From: Acarospora socialis | Lineage: Eukaryota > Ascomycota > Lecanoromycetes > Acarosporales > Acarosporaceae | DNA length: 64,000 nt | Direction of reading: 5' to 3' | Assembly: GCA_025617375.2 (NCBI GenBank) | Contig: JAMYGW020000008.1 | Span: 1,674,001 to 1,738,000, forward strand | In this document: positions 1 to 10,931 of the stretch, in pieces | Position numbering within the stretch: the first letter of the stretch is position 1 | Layout of the letters: every line of letters starts with the position of its first letter | Made by a program: the position numbers and the translations under genes | The notes under the pieces: model-generated | Databases searched by the model: none | The model's input: only the letters and a program-made list of their open reading frames with translations | Told to the model about the DNA's origin: nothing

Positions 1-569
1 CTCCCCAGATAGTCACACGTAAGACTGCGCAAACACCATCAGCTCATTGACCACAACATTCAAACCTCCCGACCATACCCGATAACGACCTGACCAATGA
101 TCTCCCCAACAAGTAGCGCATTCGAGACCCTAGTACTGACAGCCGCCGTGTATTCCTTCGGATACTCTTTTCTGAGCAGCACATTGGTCATAGTCCTAGA
201 GGGCACAACATCAGCGCCGCTCCTCGGCCTTTGGACACCGTTCTCAAGCCACCAGAGCCATAAGTCGCACGTACATCAAATTGTTCTGATACCCGTCGCT
301 GATCAACGCGAATCCGGAGCAGAACTACGCCGGCGCCAAAAAAGCCCCAGTCAGCCATTTCTTCCTTGTCTTGCCTCTTTCGCCTCTCCGCCAAGAAGAA
401 CGAGGACGCAATCAAGCAGGATCTAAATGCGCCAACGCACGATAGTGAACACGTCCGACAAACTCTGCTTGCGAGACGAAACTTCCGCCGACGGCGCGGC
501 CGGATCGTCCAGCACGGCGACAGTCTGCACGTCTTTCATGTCGTCGCTGATGCGCTTCTCGTCCGCCAT
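1..569 (-). CDS. MFS transporter, phosphate/glycerophosphoinositol-transporter-like (5' part only)
   Basis: N-terminal part of a major facilitator protein that leaves the window at its left edge. Exons read on the minus strand: 441-569, 275-324, 79-195 and 1-24; the frame is open across all three introns. The start is the ATG at 569, giving a 43-residue polar cytosolic N-terminus (MADEKRISDD...) before the first membrane segment. The following exons read ALISDGYQNNLM, then KEYPKEYTAAVSTRVSNALL, then GEIIGQVVIG and LTCDYLG. DGYQNN at the end of helix 1 and the GQxxxGxxxDxxGR-type loop between helices 2 and 3 are the usual MFS signature, close to Pho84/Git1-like H+ symporters. Substrate cannot be fixed from this fragment. 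The shared tyrosine/asparagine pattern favours phosphate or glycerophosphodiester uptake at the plasma membrane. Confidence 0.8.
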
Positions 570-1409
570 TGCGTGCAGTTTCTTTTTCCAGACCGGCAAT
601 GTTGGTGCCCAGGTGCGCAGTTGAGTGTGGTGTGAAGTTCCTTTCTTATACTCGAATAAGGGAATTATATGCTGGGTCTGGCCCGAGCTACGCTTCTCTT
701 CATAATCGTGAGTCGTGACCCCGCTCAAGTCAAGGTAGCGTACTTCATGACACCTTTATATCGAGCACAAAACCTAACTGTGACACACCATCGTATAACT
801 ACCTAGGTATGTAACGCAGCTTCTATGTAATGGGGTGAGATAGTCCGTGGAAGGAAGGTCGAAATAATTTGCAACCTGCTGGATAACATGGTGCTCAGAG
901 GGGCTTAGTACGAGGACGAGTGCGTCAGATTTGCTTGTTTCCCCACACCGCCAAGCCAATAGTCCAATGCACGTGGCTCGGCGAAAGCTTGATCCAGTTA
1001 AGCATTTGTTGGGCAATGATAGTAAGGTACGAAGATCTCATGACGCTATTAGAAGTTTCCGTTGATAAACCATAAGAGAGCTGCGACCGGAGTGTTTATG
1101 ACAGACATCTGTGTTCTCTCTATCGTACTAGACTTGACCTTCTATGTAGGCCATTCTTCCACCTGTGTGTGGCCAAAATCCCAACTACTCGAGCAGTCCT
1201 GTGGCTCGAGGTCCAACATATACAAACCTCAGAAACCAGGTCAGACAGACTGAACACATGTGTAAGAACGCCGCTTCAAAGATGAGCCCAAGCCCGGCGC
1301 CGCACAACACCGAATTCCAACCCCTTCCATGGAGACGTTCGCATCAGGGTATGTACATCAAACAGAAACAACAACCCGAGAAACAACGGCTACTCATTCG
1401 CATAAGTGT
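570..1409. other. Intergenic, no gene seen
   Basis: Between the start of the MFS transporter and the end of exgD. It must hold the transporter promoter. One TACCTAGGTA palindrome lies at 800-809. The open frames here (for example 774-1016 minus) show no family resemblance or splice context. Confidence 0.6.
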
Positions 1410-3562
1410 CTAATAATTCTCCGGCAAGCCCTGAAACGTCGGAATCTGCTCCGAACAATTGAAATCCGGGGCGTAAGCCTTCTTGGGCAAGATGCCGGCC
1501 TGCAGTCCCAGCTTCCAGCTCCACTGCACGCTCTTCTCCGTCTCCCACGTCCAGTAGAACCAGCCCCATCCCTTCTCGAAGCTGGCCATCTGCGCCTCGG
1601 CGAACATCTGCAAGAACTGCTTGTACAGCGCCGAGTACTTGGACGGGTCCGCGTTGGCGTCGTCGCATTCGCACACCCCGCTGTTTTTCGGGCATGTTGG
1701 GGAGAGGACTTGGGTTTTCGGGTCGCCGGTGTTCATTGTTCCCGTCCAGCGGGCGCCGACGTTGACGTTGTTGAGGTATTGGGCGCAGTCGGTGTCTGCT
1801 TGCGACCACTCGCAGCAGAGAGTGGGACCGAAGCTGTGATGGACGTCAGTAGGAATGTGGTACGTTTGGATACTGTGACTGCTTACCCGGTGGCAGGGTT
1901 AGAACTCTGCACCATCTGCGCAGTCCAACCGGAGCAGGCGAAGTTGAGCTTGTTCTGGTGCGTGAAAGCAATCTGGTCGACGTTGAAGATGACATATTGA
2001 TGCGCGTCCATGACGAGACCTTCAATGCCTTGCAGCTTACCTAGCCAATTCGGCAACCCCAAGAATCCGTCGCCGAACGAGATCGTCTGTTGAATCCCAT
2101 TCTTCCGGACGATCTGAATGGCGTTGGTGGTCCAGGCGAGAACATCGGCTACTGGCAACAACGTCATCCTCGGCTCATTGACCAGCCCGTAGATCGTCAC
2201 GACGTTTCTATACCGCTCCTGCGCGAAAAATGTCGACAGCTGACTATGAAGATCCAACGACCGCTGACCGTTCAGCGCTCCATCTGTCCCATTCAGCCAG
2301 CCAATCGGGCCTTGCCTGCCGCTATGGTTCCATCCGTTTTGACTCCCCGGCACGGCGTGTAGATCAAGGTTCACTCGCAGCCCATACTTCCGTGCCCATT
2401 CGATACCCCTTAACAGGTAACGCCACGAGATCTTCGGCACGTACGGATCACCGGGGTAAGTGGTGATGGCCCAATAGGAGAATGGTATGCGAACGTGGTC
2501 AAGCCCGGCCGCCTGCACATCCGCAAAGGTCTGCTCGGTCACAAACGTAGCGTAGTGCTTCTCAAGCGTCTGAGCAGCTTGTGAGGCCCCTAAATGTTGA
2601 CATAAAGTATATTCGTCGACAATGTTCATGTTTGGTTGGTAGCTGTCAAAGAGTGAAGGTGTAATGAACGGTTCTAGAGATAGCCAACCTCCAATGTTGA
2701 CACCCCTGATGGGTAGGGTACCATATGGCCATTTCTGATTTAAGGGGGGTGTATTATCATTTGCTTTTGCCGTATCGTCATATTTGACGTTTAAGCCCAT
2801 GATCGGGAGTCCGCCAACCAGTACATCCGTATAAGTAACGTTAAAGTCCGTTGTATCGTACCACGTAAAAGGATCGAGAACACTTCCCTTCGCCGAAGGC
2901 TGTTGAACCTTCCGTCAGTCTCCAAGAACTCTACTCAATCAGATAAGTCAACTCACAGGTATATCGTTCGGCGATATGCTATTCAGATTGGCGTTGCTCG
3001 GTGGCGCGCCCGAACTTTTCTTACTCCCTCCATTCCCATTGTTCTTGCCCACGACCAACACCCCAACCGGAATCAGAATGATAAGCAGCAATATAACCAC
3101 TCCAACGACGATCCAAAAACGAGGTCCATATTTCCTCCGTTGCCCTTCCGTCGGCACGTAGCCCCCTCTCCTACCCCTGCCACGCTCCCCTCGGCCCTCC
3201 TCCAACACCGCGCCACTCACAACCCTCCTCTTCTTCTTATGCCTCCCCCTCTCCTTCACTATCCTCCCCGTCACGACCTTCTCCTTCTGCCTCTCCCCGT
3301 ACCGCTCCGCCGGCGCATTCTTCTCGTTTTCCGCATTCAGCTTCGCCAACGAATCGACCGAAAGCACATTGGAGGATGTCTGCGATGTGGCGCTGCTTTT
3401 GGTGTGCGACCGCTTCTCCGGACTCCGAGAAGCGCTTCCTCTCGAGACCCTTTTCTCCCGAACCTCGTACGACGCTTTTGGCTTGTCGCCGCTGTCTGTT
3501 TTGCGTTGATGGGCTTTCGATCCTTTGGCGGCAGCTGCGGAATCGCCACGGGGCCGCGCCAT
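1410..3562 (-). CDS. exgD: Glucan 1,3-beta-glucosidase D-like, GH5 exo-glucanase, type II membrane anchored
   Basis: Hydrolyses beta-1,3-glucan from its non-reducing end, probably in wall remodelling at the cell surface. Exons 2957-3562, 1887-2899 and 1410-1833 (introns 57 and 53 bp) give 680 residues. Residues 1-148 are basic and disordered and contain no signal peptide. A single membrane helix follows at about 149-171 (FWIVVGVVILLLIILIPVGV), then a Gly/Ser/Asn linker and the GH5 barrel. This is the type II topology known for Aspergillus ExgD. Catalytic features are visible: RGVNIGGWL, the acid/base Glu at about 444 in VNEP, and the nucleophile Glu at about 548 in CCEWS. The latter is followed by TDCAQYLNNVNVGARW, as in yeast Exg1 relatives. 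The protein is shorter than Aspergillus ExgD (about 830 residues from memory), mainly in the N-terminal tail. The two catalytic Glu lie in different exons, and the frame closes only with the introns given. Confidence 0.93.
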
Positions 3563-4377
3563 ATAAGACGGTGGTGCGGACGGGTGATGTCAATTGGAAT
3601 GTAGGGAGTGTCGCAAATGACCGAGCGGAATGTGGGTTATGCACAATGAGCGAGTCTTGGGATTTCCACGTTCCAACGTGTCCAACACCAACGTGCTTTC
3701 GCTTTTGCGACGAGGGGTATCCAGGGGCAACGGGCGCAGCGCGAACCAATGGATAGCGAGAGCGAGCGAATATATCAAAAAGATCGATAACGAATGTGAA
3801 ATGTTCTATATCAAGCAAAATCAATGGATAACATTGTGAAGATGAATGTCTACATAGCGATGGACTTTGGAGTTGTAATTGAAGTGGGGAGTCTCCACCA
3901 CCCTCCACCATGCAACGCGACAAGGGAATGGGGTACTCTACGGAGACGGTGAAACTGGGAGACATGACTTGACGATAATGCGGTACCTTAAAGTGGCTGA
4001 CTCATTATTACGCCGCATAGTTGCATGCTGCAGCAACACGTACTCCGTGATTACTACTCGAGCAGCAGCATCACTCAGAGCCGAGCAAGGCTCCACGGCG
4101 GACTACTGTAGGGTCCTCTGGGGCGCACATCGAGCGGTATCTGGTTACTACTACTACAACAACAAAGGGATTTGTTGCTAAGACTATGTTACATCAAGAA
4201 GAACCCCAAACTTCGCTCATCTCGCATCAGAGAAAGTTGCCGATGCTGTTAAGAACAGAGACACTGCCAAAGCACCAGAAAGGGCCGTGCTGCATTGGCG
4301 CGAACCCCAACATCGTTCCACGTTGGGCTGCCCTATTTCTGCTTCTAGTCAAATTCAGAGAGATTACACTTATACCT
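3563..4377. other. Intergenic with one copy of a diverged direct repeat
   Basis: Upstream region of exgD. Nothing coding is convincing. The stretch 4197-4300 resembles 6760-6865 (described separately). Confidence 0.5.
4197..4300 (+). repeat. Diverged direct repeat, copy 1
   Basis: About 105 bases that line up with 6760-6865 in the same orientation at roughly 70% identity with small gaps. Shared blocks include AGAAGA, AACTTCGCTC, GAAAGTTGC, GGACAC/AGACAC-GCC, CAGCAC/AGCACC and TGCTG-CATTG. No coding sense or terminal repeats are apparent. The two copies bracket the damaged genes at 4378-5984. Confidence 0.5.
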
Positions 4378-4750
4378 TCATGTACATCTCTTCAAGAAAT
4401 AAAAAACTCCCCAACCCGGTAACTCTTCTTCTTTGATGATTTCCAAACCGGCTGTTGCCACCAAGCATTGCCATTTCTCCTCATCCAGATCCATAACCTT
4501 ATGCTCAATCCTTTCCACATGCACCTCCTTTCCATCCTTCTCAACAACCACTTCCCACCGGTCATTCCTCACCCTCCCCTCCCAGAGCACCTCATTTCTT
4601 CCCTTCTTATATACCACCTCCTCATGCTCCTCCGACCTCCCCTCCCAGGGCACCTCAAACACTTCACTCGCATTCGAGGTCTTTCGCGACGGGAGACTCT
4701 GGTTGCACACCAGAACCAAGCCCGTCCCATCCGCGTGAGCAAGCCTCGGA
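4378..4750 (-). pseudogene. Orphan 3' piece of an unknown gene, 5' part missing
   Basis: An open frame reads leftwards from about 4750 to a stop at 4378, about 120 residues. It is charged and has a coding look (EVFEVPWEGRSEEHEE, WEVVVEKDGKEVHVE, DLDEEKWQCLVATAGLEII) and ends LPGWGVFYFLKRCT. The frame formally extends to an ATG at 4821, but from about 4750 upward it is antisense to the Atg22-like gene and reads as low-quality Ser/Pro sequence. A convincing start is therefore missing. The C-terminal DLDEEKW...AGLEI pattern faintly resembles the end of SAM-dependent methyltransferases; that is a guess. Its head abuts the head of the neighbouring truncated gene. Confidence 0.45.
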
Positions 4751-4754
4751 TCGA

Positions 4755-5984
4755 GCAATGAACTGCTTGGTGATGGCGAACCGAGACAACTTCCCTGAGC
4801 TTGCCCGGAACACGTCCACACTACGGGAGAAGGCCGAAGAGTACAATGCCAGGAAGATGATGCGTGATGATTACGACCTTGCGGACAGCATGGAGCGAAA
4901 TCGTATATGCAACATGGGCTTATACGTTTCGGGCATCGGGGAGATTCCTATTCTGGCTGTGGGTATAGGGATGGTTACTGTATGGTGTCCATGCCAACGA
5001 AAAAGTACAGAGAACAAAAATCGGGGTCTTTCGGTGCTGATTGCATGGGGTTCTGCAGCATGGTCGGTACTGGTGATACCATAATTTGTTTTGGAGAAGA
5101 GAAGATCCGGTCAACCGGTACCTCTGGGTATGAACATAGTTGTTGCAGGTATGTGGCAGTTGTACAGAGCTGCTTTGCATATCTGGAAGTTGAAACAGAG
5201 TCTGGCGTACTTGGTTGGTACGATTATAAGGACAGCCGCTCTACATCATGACGTCTGATCATCTTGCAGGCTACTTCTTCTTGGGAGACTCCCTTGACAC
5301 CATAGTTACGGTTGTGCAGACGCTGCAGAACGAGGTGCAAGAATACAACACCATCGTATTGGTTGAGCTACTGATAACAGGCCTTGTTGCTCAAAGCATC
5401 GGCATCTATGTCTATATGGCAATTCAGCGCAACTGGGATCTCAGTACGAAGACGATGTTGAGTGCTGTTGCCGTCGGTATCATCATGCTAGGCAGCTGGG
5501 GATGGATTGGGATCTGGACTCAGAAGATCGGTTTCCAATCAGAAGTGGGAATTTTGGTTCTATCAGGTCTTCTACGGCCTCTTCGTATGCCCCTGGTATA
5601 GCTACTCTCAGAGTATGGTGTGTTTCCTACTCTTGACAAGCTCCATCCCCTGCTCTGATTGTGTAACCCCAGATATCAGAAGCCACCCCGCGCGGAAAAG
5701 AATTTCTCTTCTTCTCCCTGTTCAATATCATCGGCAAGGCCTCTTCGTTTGTCGGACCTTACATCTCTAGCGCCATCATCGACGCTTCACCCACGAACAA
5801 CAGCTGGACACCTTTCTATTTCCTCACGGGTCTTAGCTGTCTTAGCTTTGCAGTCCTACTGTTCTTCGTCGACTTGGCCAAGAGTCAAAAGGAGCAAGAG
5901 AAACTCCTCGCGGATGAGATGGTGGCTAGACGGGCTTTGGCACATACATGGATTGATCCAAAGAGATCTCGAGCTATAAGCTAG
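4755..5984 (+). pseudogene. Atg22-like MFS (vacuolar amino-acid efflux family) pseudogene, 5' truncated
   Basis: The 3' half of an Atg22-like gene, a family exporting amino acids from the vacuole after autophagy. Segments 4758-5217, 5270-5617 and 5673-5984 are joined by two good introns (52 and 55 bp). Recognisable parts are ADSMERNRICNMGLYVSGIG, the PxGMNIVVAGMWQLYRAALH loop, GYFFLGDSLDTIVTVVQTLQ, YGLFVCPWYSYSQSM and EATPRGKEFLFFSLFNIIGK. The 3' end reads DLAKSQKEQEKLLADEMVARRAL and a normal stop at 5982-5984. Three defects are seen. The first membrane helices expected before residue 1 are absent. A TAA at 5082-5084 stands where a Trp is expected in IPxFVLEKRRSG. One extra base near 5541-5550 shifts the frame before WEFWFYQVFYG. 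Splice sites and reading elsewhere are intact, so decay looks recent. A sequencing error could explain the two point lesions but not the missing 5' half. Confidence 0.8.
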
Positions 5985-7027
5985 TAATTCTCACCCAATC
6001 TCGCTGAACCTACTTCTAGTGCTCGTGTCCTTGAAATGAGATAAGTTGAAACAACCATGTGATCCGTCATAGCCTTAGCTTAGGACTGGGCCGCTCAGGT
6101 CTTCTAAGCCTGGACTGTCCCGGTGGCAAACCGCACCGATGGCCAGGTTGGCTTACCTCCTTCAAACCTGTCCGATCAGTGTGGTTTGCACCTTTCAAAC
6201 TCAGCCTGACCCGCCGGTTGGCATATATGCATGTCGGAAGTTGATGATGATGTTGTTGTATTAGATTTGAACGCCGTGTGCGTTTCCTACAGTATGTACT
6301 ATGGAAACAAGTAGACTTAAATTCCAACACACACCTGACTCAAGGCACCACAAGTGCTAGAGAAATAATATCTGGCTACTAGCAGCACCCGGCTGTACAG
6401 CTAGGCCATCATTCGACTACTCGGCGGCAACCTGCAGTGTAGTTGGGGCCAAATACATTCGGCTTCATGCTTTGCCTGTTAGGTGATCTTGCGTTCAAGA
6501 CTGCCTCAATCCTCCAGCTCTATTGTCCCCTTTCATGCTGCTTCTCATTGCCGACACATCAAGCATTGGCTTTTACCGAATAGTTCTTGTTTACTTAGAC
6601 CTCGAGTATCGGAGACGATTGTTTGACATGTTACAAATAGTTTGGAACATTCAGATAGGTCGACACAGTAGGTTTTGATAGTGAAGGTTTGATAGCGGTA
6701 ATTGCTTTCAGCGTGGGTGTTTCGGAGAATGGGACACAGCAGTCAAATAAATACAATCTAGAAGACCCAAAAACTTCGCTCCTCCCTCGCCAAGGAAAGT
6801 TGCGTATGTTAGGAACAAAGGACACCGCCCCAGCACGGCAGTGGGCATGCTGTCATTGCACGCTGTGCTGCTCTTTTGCCACATCTGCTTCGGAGCTTCA
6901 GACCGCCCAGCTTCTCCCCGAGCCTCGGTATCCCGTGACCTTCTTCGACTCTAGCCCGCCTCTGGGACTCGGCTTGACGTCTTTCTTTCCCAATCCATCT
7001 CGTGCTAGCACGCTTGTTGGATTTGCT
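5985..7027. other. Intergenic with second copy of the direct repeat
   Basis: Between the Atg22-like pseudogene and the end of the kinase gene. It holds repeat copy 2 at 6760-6865. No other supported feature. Confidence 0.5.
6760..6865 (+). repeat. Diverged direct repeat, copy 2
   Basis: Partner of 4197-4300, same orientation, about 70% identical over about 105 bases. Similarity fades on both sides, though a weaker match (GCTG-CCTNTTTC-TCTGCTTC) may continue about 50 bases downstream in both copies. Confidence 0.5.
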
Positions 7028-9132
7028 TCAACTGATTACCACCCTCGCCCCTTCCTTACCTAATACACCCCTCTCCGTCGGCTTCGGACTCTTTTCTCGC
7101 CCCTTCTTCCTTCCCAGAAACGCCAGCATGCCGGTCGGCCTCGTCTTTGCGCCACCGATACCCCCCAAACCATCCACTGAGATCGTCACACTTTGATTAG
7201 CCAGTTCGGTCCAGGAACCTGTCTCGTCAAGCACGACTTGGACACCTCCGCCTTTGCTTGCGCTCCGGGTGGCGCCTCGTGTTCGCTGCTGTGGCAATGC
7301 TGGTTTCGGTATCGGTCGGCTGAAGGATGGTGGATTGCGTGACATCTTGGGTGTGGTTTCTTCGGCGGCGGAGACGTAGTCGGACTGATCCGAAGGAGCT
7401 GGCGATTTCGGCGAGGTTTCCCGCCGGGTAAGGGAAGGTATTGGGGGGGAGCCATTGGCGGAGGTGCGCAATGAGGACTGGGAGGTAGCTTTGCAGGGGA
7501 TATTAAGAGGGCCGGACTCTTCAGTGCTGGATTTGGACCGAGTAGTAGAAGGGTTGGCGGAGGATGTCGTTTTATCTGATATACTTGCAGGCGGGAAACT
7601 ATAGGAAAGTGAGATGTGAGACAAAGAATCGTACACACAGCTAAAGTAGAGAATGCGCTCTCCTTACCTGACCGTGGTATAATCGAATGGCTCGAACAGC
7701 GTCTCGATCATGCGATGCAGTTCTTCCTCACGTATCTGCTTGTCGGTAGCATCGTCCTTCAGCTGATTTCGTGGTTTTTGCCTTCTTGCTCTCGCCTCTA
7801 GAGGGGCTTCTTCGAGCAACAGTTCCTCCAAATCATATGTGGCGTCGAAGTTCTGCTTCTCGCTCGAAGGTCTGAAAATGGGCTCAACCTTCTTCTGTTC
7901 CAGAGCGTCAAAATCAATTTCCCGGAAGAAGGGGTTGTCTGTGAAGCTTTCGAAGCTTGAAGCTCCTATTCGCTTTGTTTTGTCCTTTTCCAACAAGGAA
8001 CTAATGGCATGTAGGCATGGCATCGACACTGGCGGTTGGGTGATCAGAAAATGCGGGCTTGCTTTCATGACGTTCTTCGCAAGAGCATCGTGCGTGTTGC
8101 CCTCGAAAGGTCTCTGAAGTGCCGTGGTCAGTACCGGATCGCAGATCGTGCCATCCAGCGTTGGCTCACCTTGTTGTAGATACATTCGAAAAATAAAACC
8201 CCTAGTGACCACCAGTCGGCCTCATCAAAGTAGCCCGAACCATCATACACTTCGGGCGCAAGATATGCTAGGGTGCCTGACTTGCTGTGGAGAGGCTTGT
8301 TCGGTGTGAAGTCGGACGCAACATTCTGTCATGGTTGGTAAATCTCCAAATCAGGGTCAAGGTGCAACCACCCACAAAGTCTGCCAAATGCACATGACCC
8401 TCGGAATCTAGCAGCACATTGTCTGGCTTGACATCTCGGTGCACGATACCCTGCTGATGTATGTATCTCAACGCACATCCCAGTTCGGCGATCCAAAAGC
8501 GGACAGCTTCTTCCGTGAAGGTTTTTCGTGTAATGTGGAATCGTAGGTCGCCGCCGTTCATCAAGTCCACGACAATGTACCTGTATACCCATCGTCAATT
8601 CCATGATTGAGGTATGGCTGTGTGAGGGCAACGTACATGTACTCGATGTCTTGAAAGCTATAACGCAAGTTGCACAGAAACGGATGATTCAGATGTTCCA
8701 GCATTCGCCGTTCCCGTATGATATTCCGTACACTTTCCGACCTCACGACTATTCGAGAACTCGTCAGCGACTCTGGCTCCCCATTGAGATCCCTTGGTTC
8801 AATGTTTGTGACTGACTCTCATCTTTCCGTATGTATTTCAGCGCAAAAGTCAGACCGGTGTCCTTCCGCTCCACTATCCGCACTTTTCCAAAAGCTCCCT
8901 TTCCCACCACGCGCAGAAGTCGAAAATGATTGAGGTTCACTGCCGGGAAGCCAAAAATCAGTCAATGGCACAAGTTCCGCATATGGCCGCAATCGAGGCA
9001 AAATGCGGTGAGCAAGACAGAAGCTGGATTGAAACTCGTTTTTCGCGAAATGCCAGTGAAGAAGTCAAGCAATTTTATTCCGGGCATACCTTCGTCAGTA
9101 AAGACAACAGGTTTGCCCTGAGTGTTCCCCAT
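7028..9132 (-). CDS. Serine/threonine protein kinase, AGC group, YANK (STK32) family
   Basis: Seven exons: 9090-9132, 8817-8939, 8637-8748, 8376-8580, 8170-8325, 7668-8113 and 7028-7598, giving 551 residues. The start [11 protein letters not shown] carries an N-terminal Gly2 suited to myristoylation, pointing to a membrane-associated kinase. Kinase landmarks are the Gly loop GKGAFGKV (27-34), ALKY with Lys49, HRDVKPDN (140-147) and DFN (160-162) in place of DFG. APE follows at 184-186 after YL, with WWSLG beyond. DFN is normal for human STK32 and fungal YANK kinases, so it supports the family and does not indicate a dead enzyme. Residues after about 300 are a Ser/Pro-rich disordered tail ending KEGARVVIS. 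The substrate is not known from the sequence. The exon pattern and frame are fully consistent. Confidence 0.93.
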
Positions 9133-9985
9133 TTGAGCGATGGTATACCCTCCGCAACGAGCGGCCGTTCAGGATCATAGATCTCGACTTGGGATCAAGC
9201 AATCGCTAAAGGAGAGACTTGCGGGGTGATAGTGAGCAGGATCCGTGAACGATTTCTCTTTCAAATAAGGATCTTCTGCTAGTCTAGCCGAATGAAGGTG
9301 TTATGGCATTCGTGTTCGTGGATAAATAAAGTCGTCTAATGGTACTGAAGTTATGCGATCCGACGGCGGGAATAAAATCGATTGTTAAGAACGGAAGGAC
9401 CCATGGGCCAGAGATGCCCTCCACAATGAAGTTATAAGGCTACGGAGTAAAAGAGTGGTGCTAATTTCTCGTCGAAAGATGAAAGATGATATATGATATA
9501 CTTCTACTGTATGATACGATGAGTGGGGACGGCACGATCAGATGTGAATGGCTTCATGCTTAACCCTTCTCAGGATAGTGGACGGATGGGTATTGGCTCG
9601 GGCTGCCACGTTGTCTGCCAGTAACCTCAAATACGCGATAGTGCCAAGACGCGATGACTCTTCGAGGAAGGAATCAGGGCAGCGAGTCTCCGGCGTACAA
9701 AGTCAAGTACCTAGGTGGATAGCGTTGCCTACACCTCCTGTCCTCTCGAAGATCCTTCTTGCAAAGGAGTGTGCACACACCAGTTATCATGGTCTCTATC
9801 CCAATACATGCCAAATGGATATCTTACACTTGATTAGCAAGATCTGACACCGTGCACCACCGGACAAGTGCGTTACAAACTTAAGGTACCTTGCCTACCT
9901 TACCTCAAACGAAGCCCCTTTTCTCAGGTCAGACCGTGATTCATCGCCACGTGTGCATGGCAGATCTCCTTTCGCTTAAGCATGG

Positions 9986-10025
9986 CATCGCTTACCTTAC
10001 CTACCTTACCTTACCTTACTTTATC
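9986..10025. repeat. CTTACC/TACCT simple repeat
   Basis: Run of CTTACCTTACCTACCTTACC type ending in TTACTTTATC. Related shorter runs sit at 9886-9910. Low-complexity intergenic sequence; similar TACCT-based motifs recur elsewhere in the window. Confidence 0.7.
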
Positions 10026-10090
10026 TTTTGCATTAGTAGGTAGCCCGGCTCCCCACCATCAAACTGGGAAATCTAGAGCCCGCTTGTGTC

Positions 10091-10117
10091 GGGGTGATGG
10101 GGGTGATGGGGGTGATG
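10091..10117 (+). repeat. Three perfect copies of GGGGTGATG
   Basis: Tandem nonamer repeated three times, followed by GTGG. Short minisatellite in non-coding sequence. Confidence 0.85.
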
Positions 10118-10931
10118 GTGGTTGTAGTCACCGCGGTCATTGGACGTTCAACAATCGACCTCCTTTATCGGAAGTATATGTTGCGGCTGAGCGAGATTCA
10201 GGTACAAGAGGTACGGTACGAAGGCGACGAGCAGCATTGTACGCCACCTCACGGCTCTGCTATTCATGTGTAGAAAGACAATCTTCTGACGAACTGTTGT
10301 TACCTCAGCTGAGTGGTGTGTTCTTGCAGTGGTCATAGTCAGTAGCAAAGATATCAAAAGTATCAAATATGGCTGATGTTTGGAGGGCCTCAGAGTGGCT
10401 AGATCAAGTCCTTGGGGTGGTGCACAATTCTGCTCACCACCATCGTACTTTCAAGAGAATCTCATGTGGCCCTTTCCACACAACTCGGTCATCATGAAGT
10501 CCGTAAGATAAGCAGCCACGAAGTGTGCATTCGCTACTGCACGCCCTGCCTCTTCCATGGCACGGGCAATACCTCGTATACTTTACCTATATGCGCCTTT
10601 GAAACACACAAGGCGCCGGACTAGGCAGGACTGCCCCTCAGTGGCTTGATTGTAAGGTATGTGTATGCTACCTGATGTCCATACCTCCGATAGCAGGCAC
10701 AACATATGATGATCTGATCGGTGGATTGCCACGGCAGCGTGAAAGTGGAGAGTATATCATCATTGCTCCATATGTCGGGAAATACATCGTAGATTCCCCA
10801 CGAACGCCCTCAGACACCGAAAGCAGAGGGGAAAGAACGAGTATGCCAATCAACCCTAAACACCTTCGACCAACTTGCGAAATGACCCCACAATGCCCGT
10901 GTTACTCCAGGTAAATGACTGGGGGGCAGCA

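Larger units (their letters stand above)
9133..10931. other. Long gene-poor interval with simple repeats
   Basis: About 1.8 kb without a supported gene. It includes the kinase promoter, a TACCTAGGTG site at 9708-9717, a run of TACCTTACC-type repeats (9886-9910 and 9990-10025) and a nonamer minisatellite at 10091-10117. The frame 10675-10914 (plus) has no recognisable product. Confidence 0.55.

Noticed and set aside
774-1016. 80-codon minus-strand frame between the transporter and exgD
   Set aside because: No family resemblance, no splice context, located in the likely transporter promoter.
4433-4761. Two plus-strand frames of about 100 codons
   Set aside because: Ser/Thr/Pro-rich antisense shadows of the charged minus-strand gene piece; neither joins the Atg22-like reading.
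10675-10914. 79-codon plus-strand frame
   Set aside because: Plausible composition but no motif, no conserved start and no neighbour exon.
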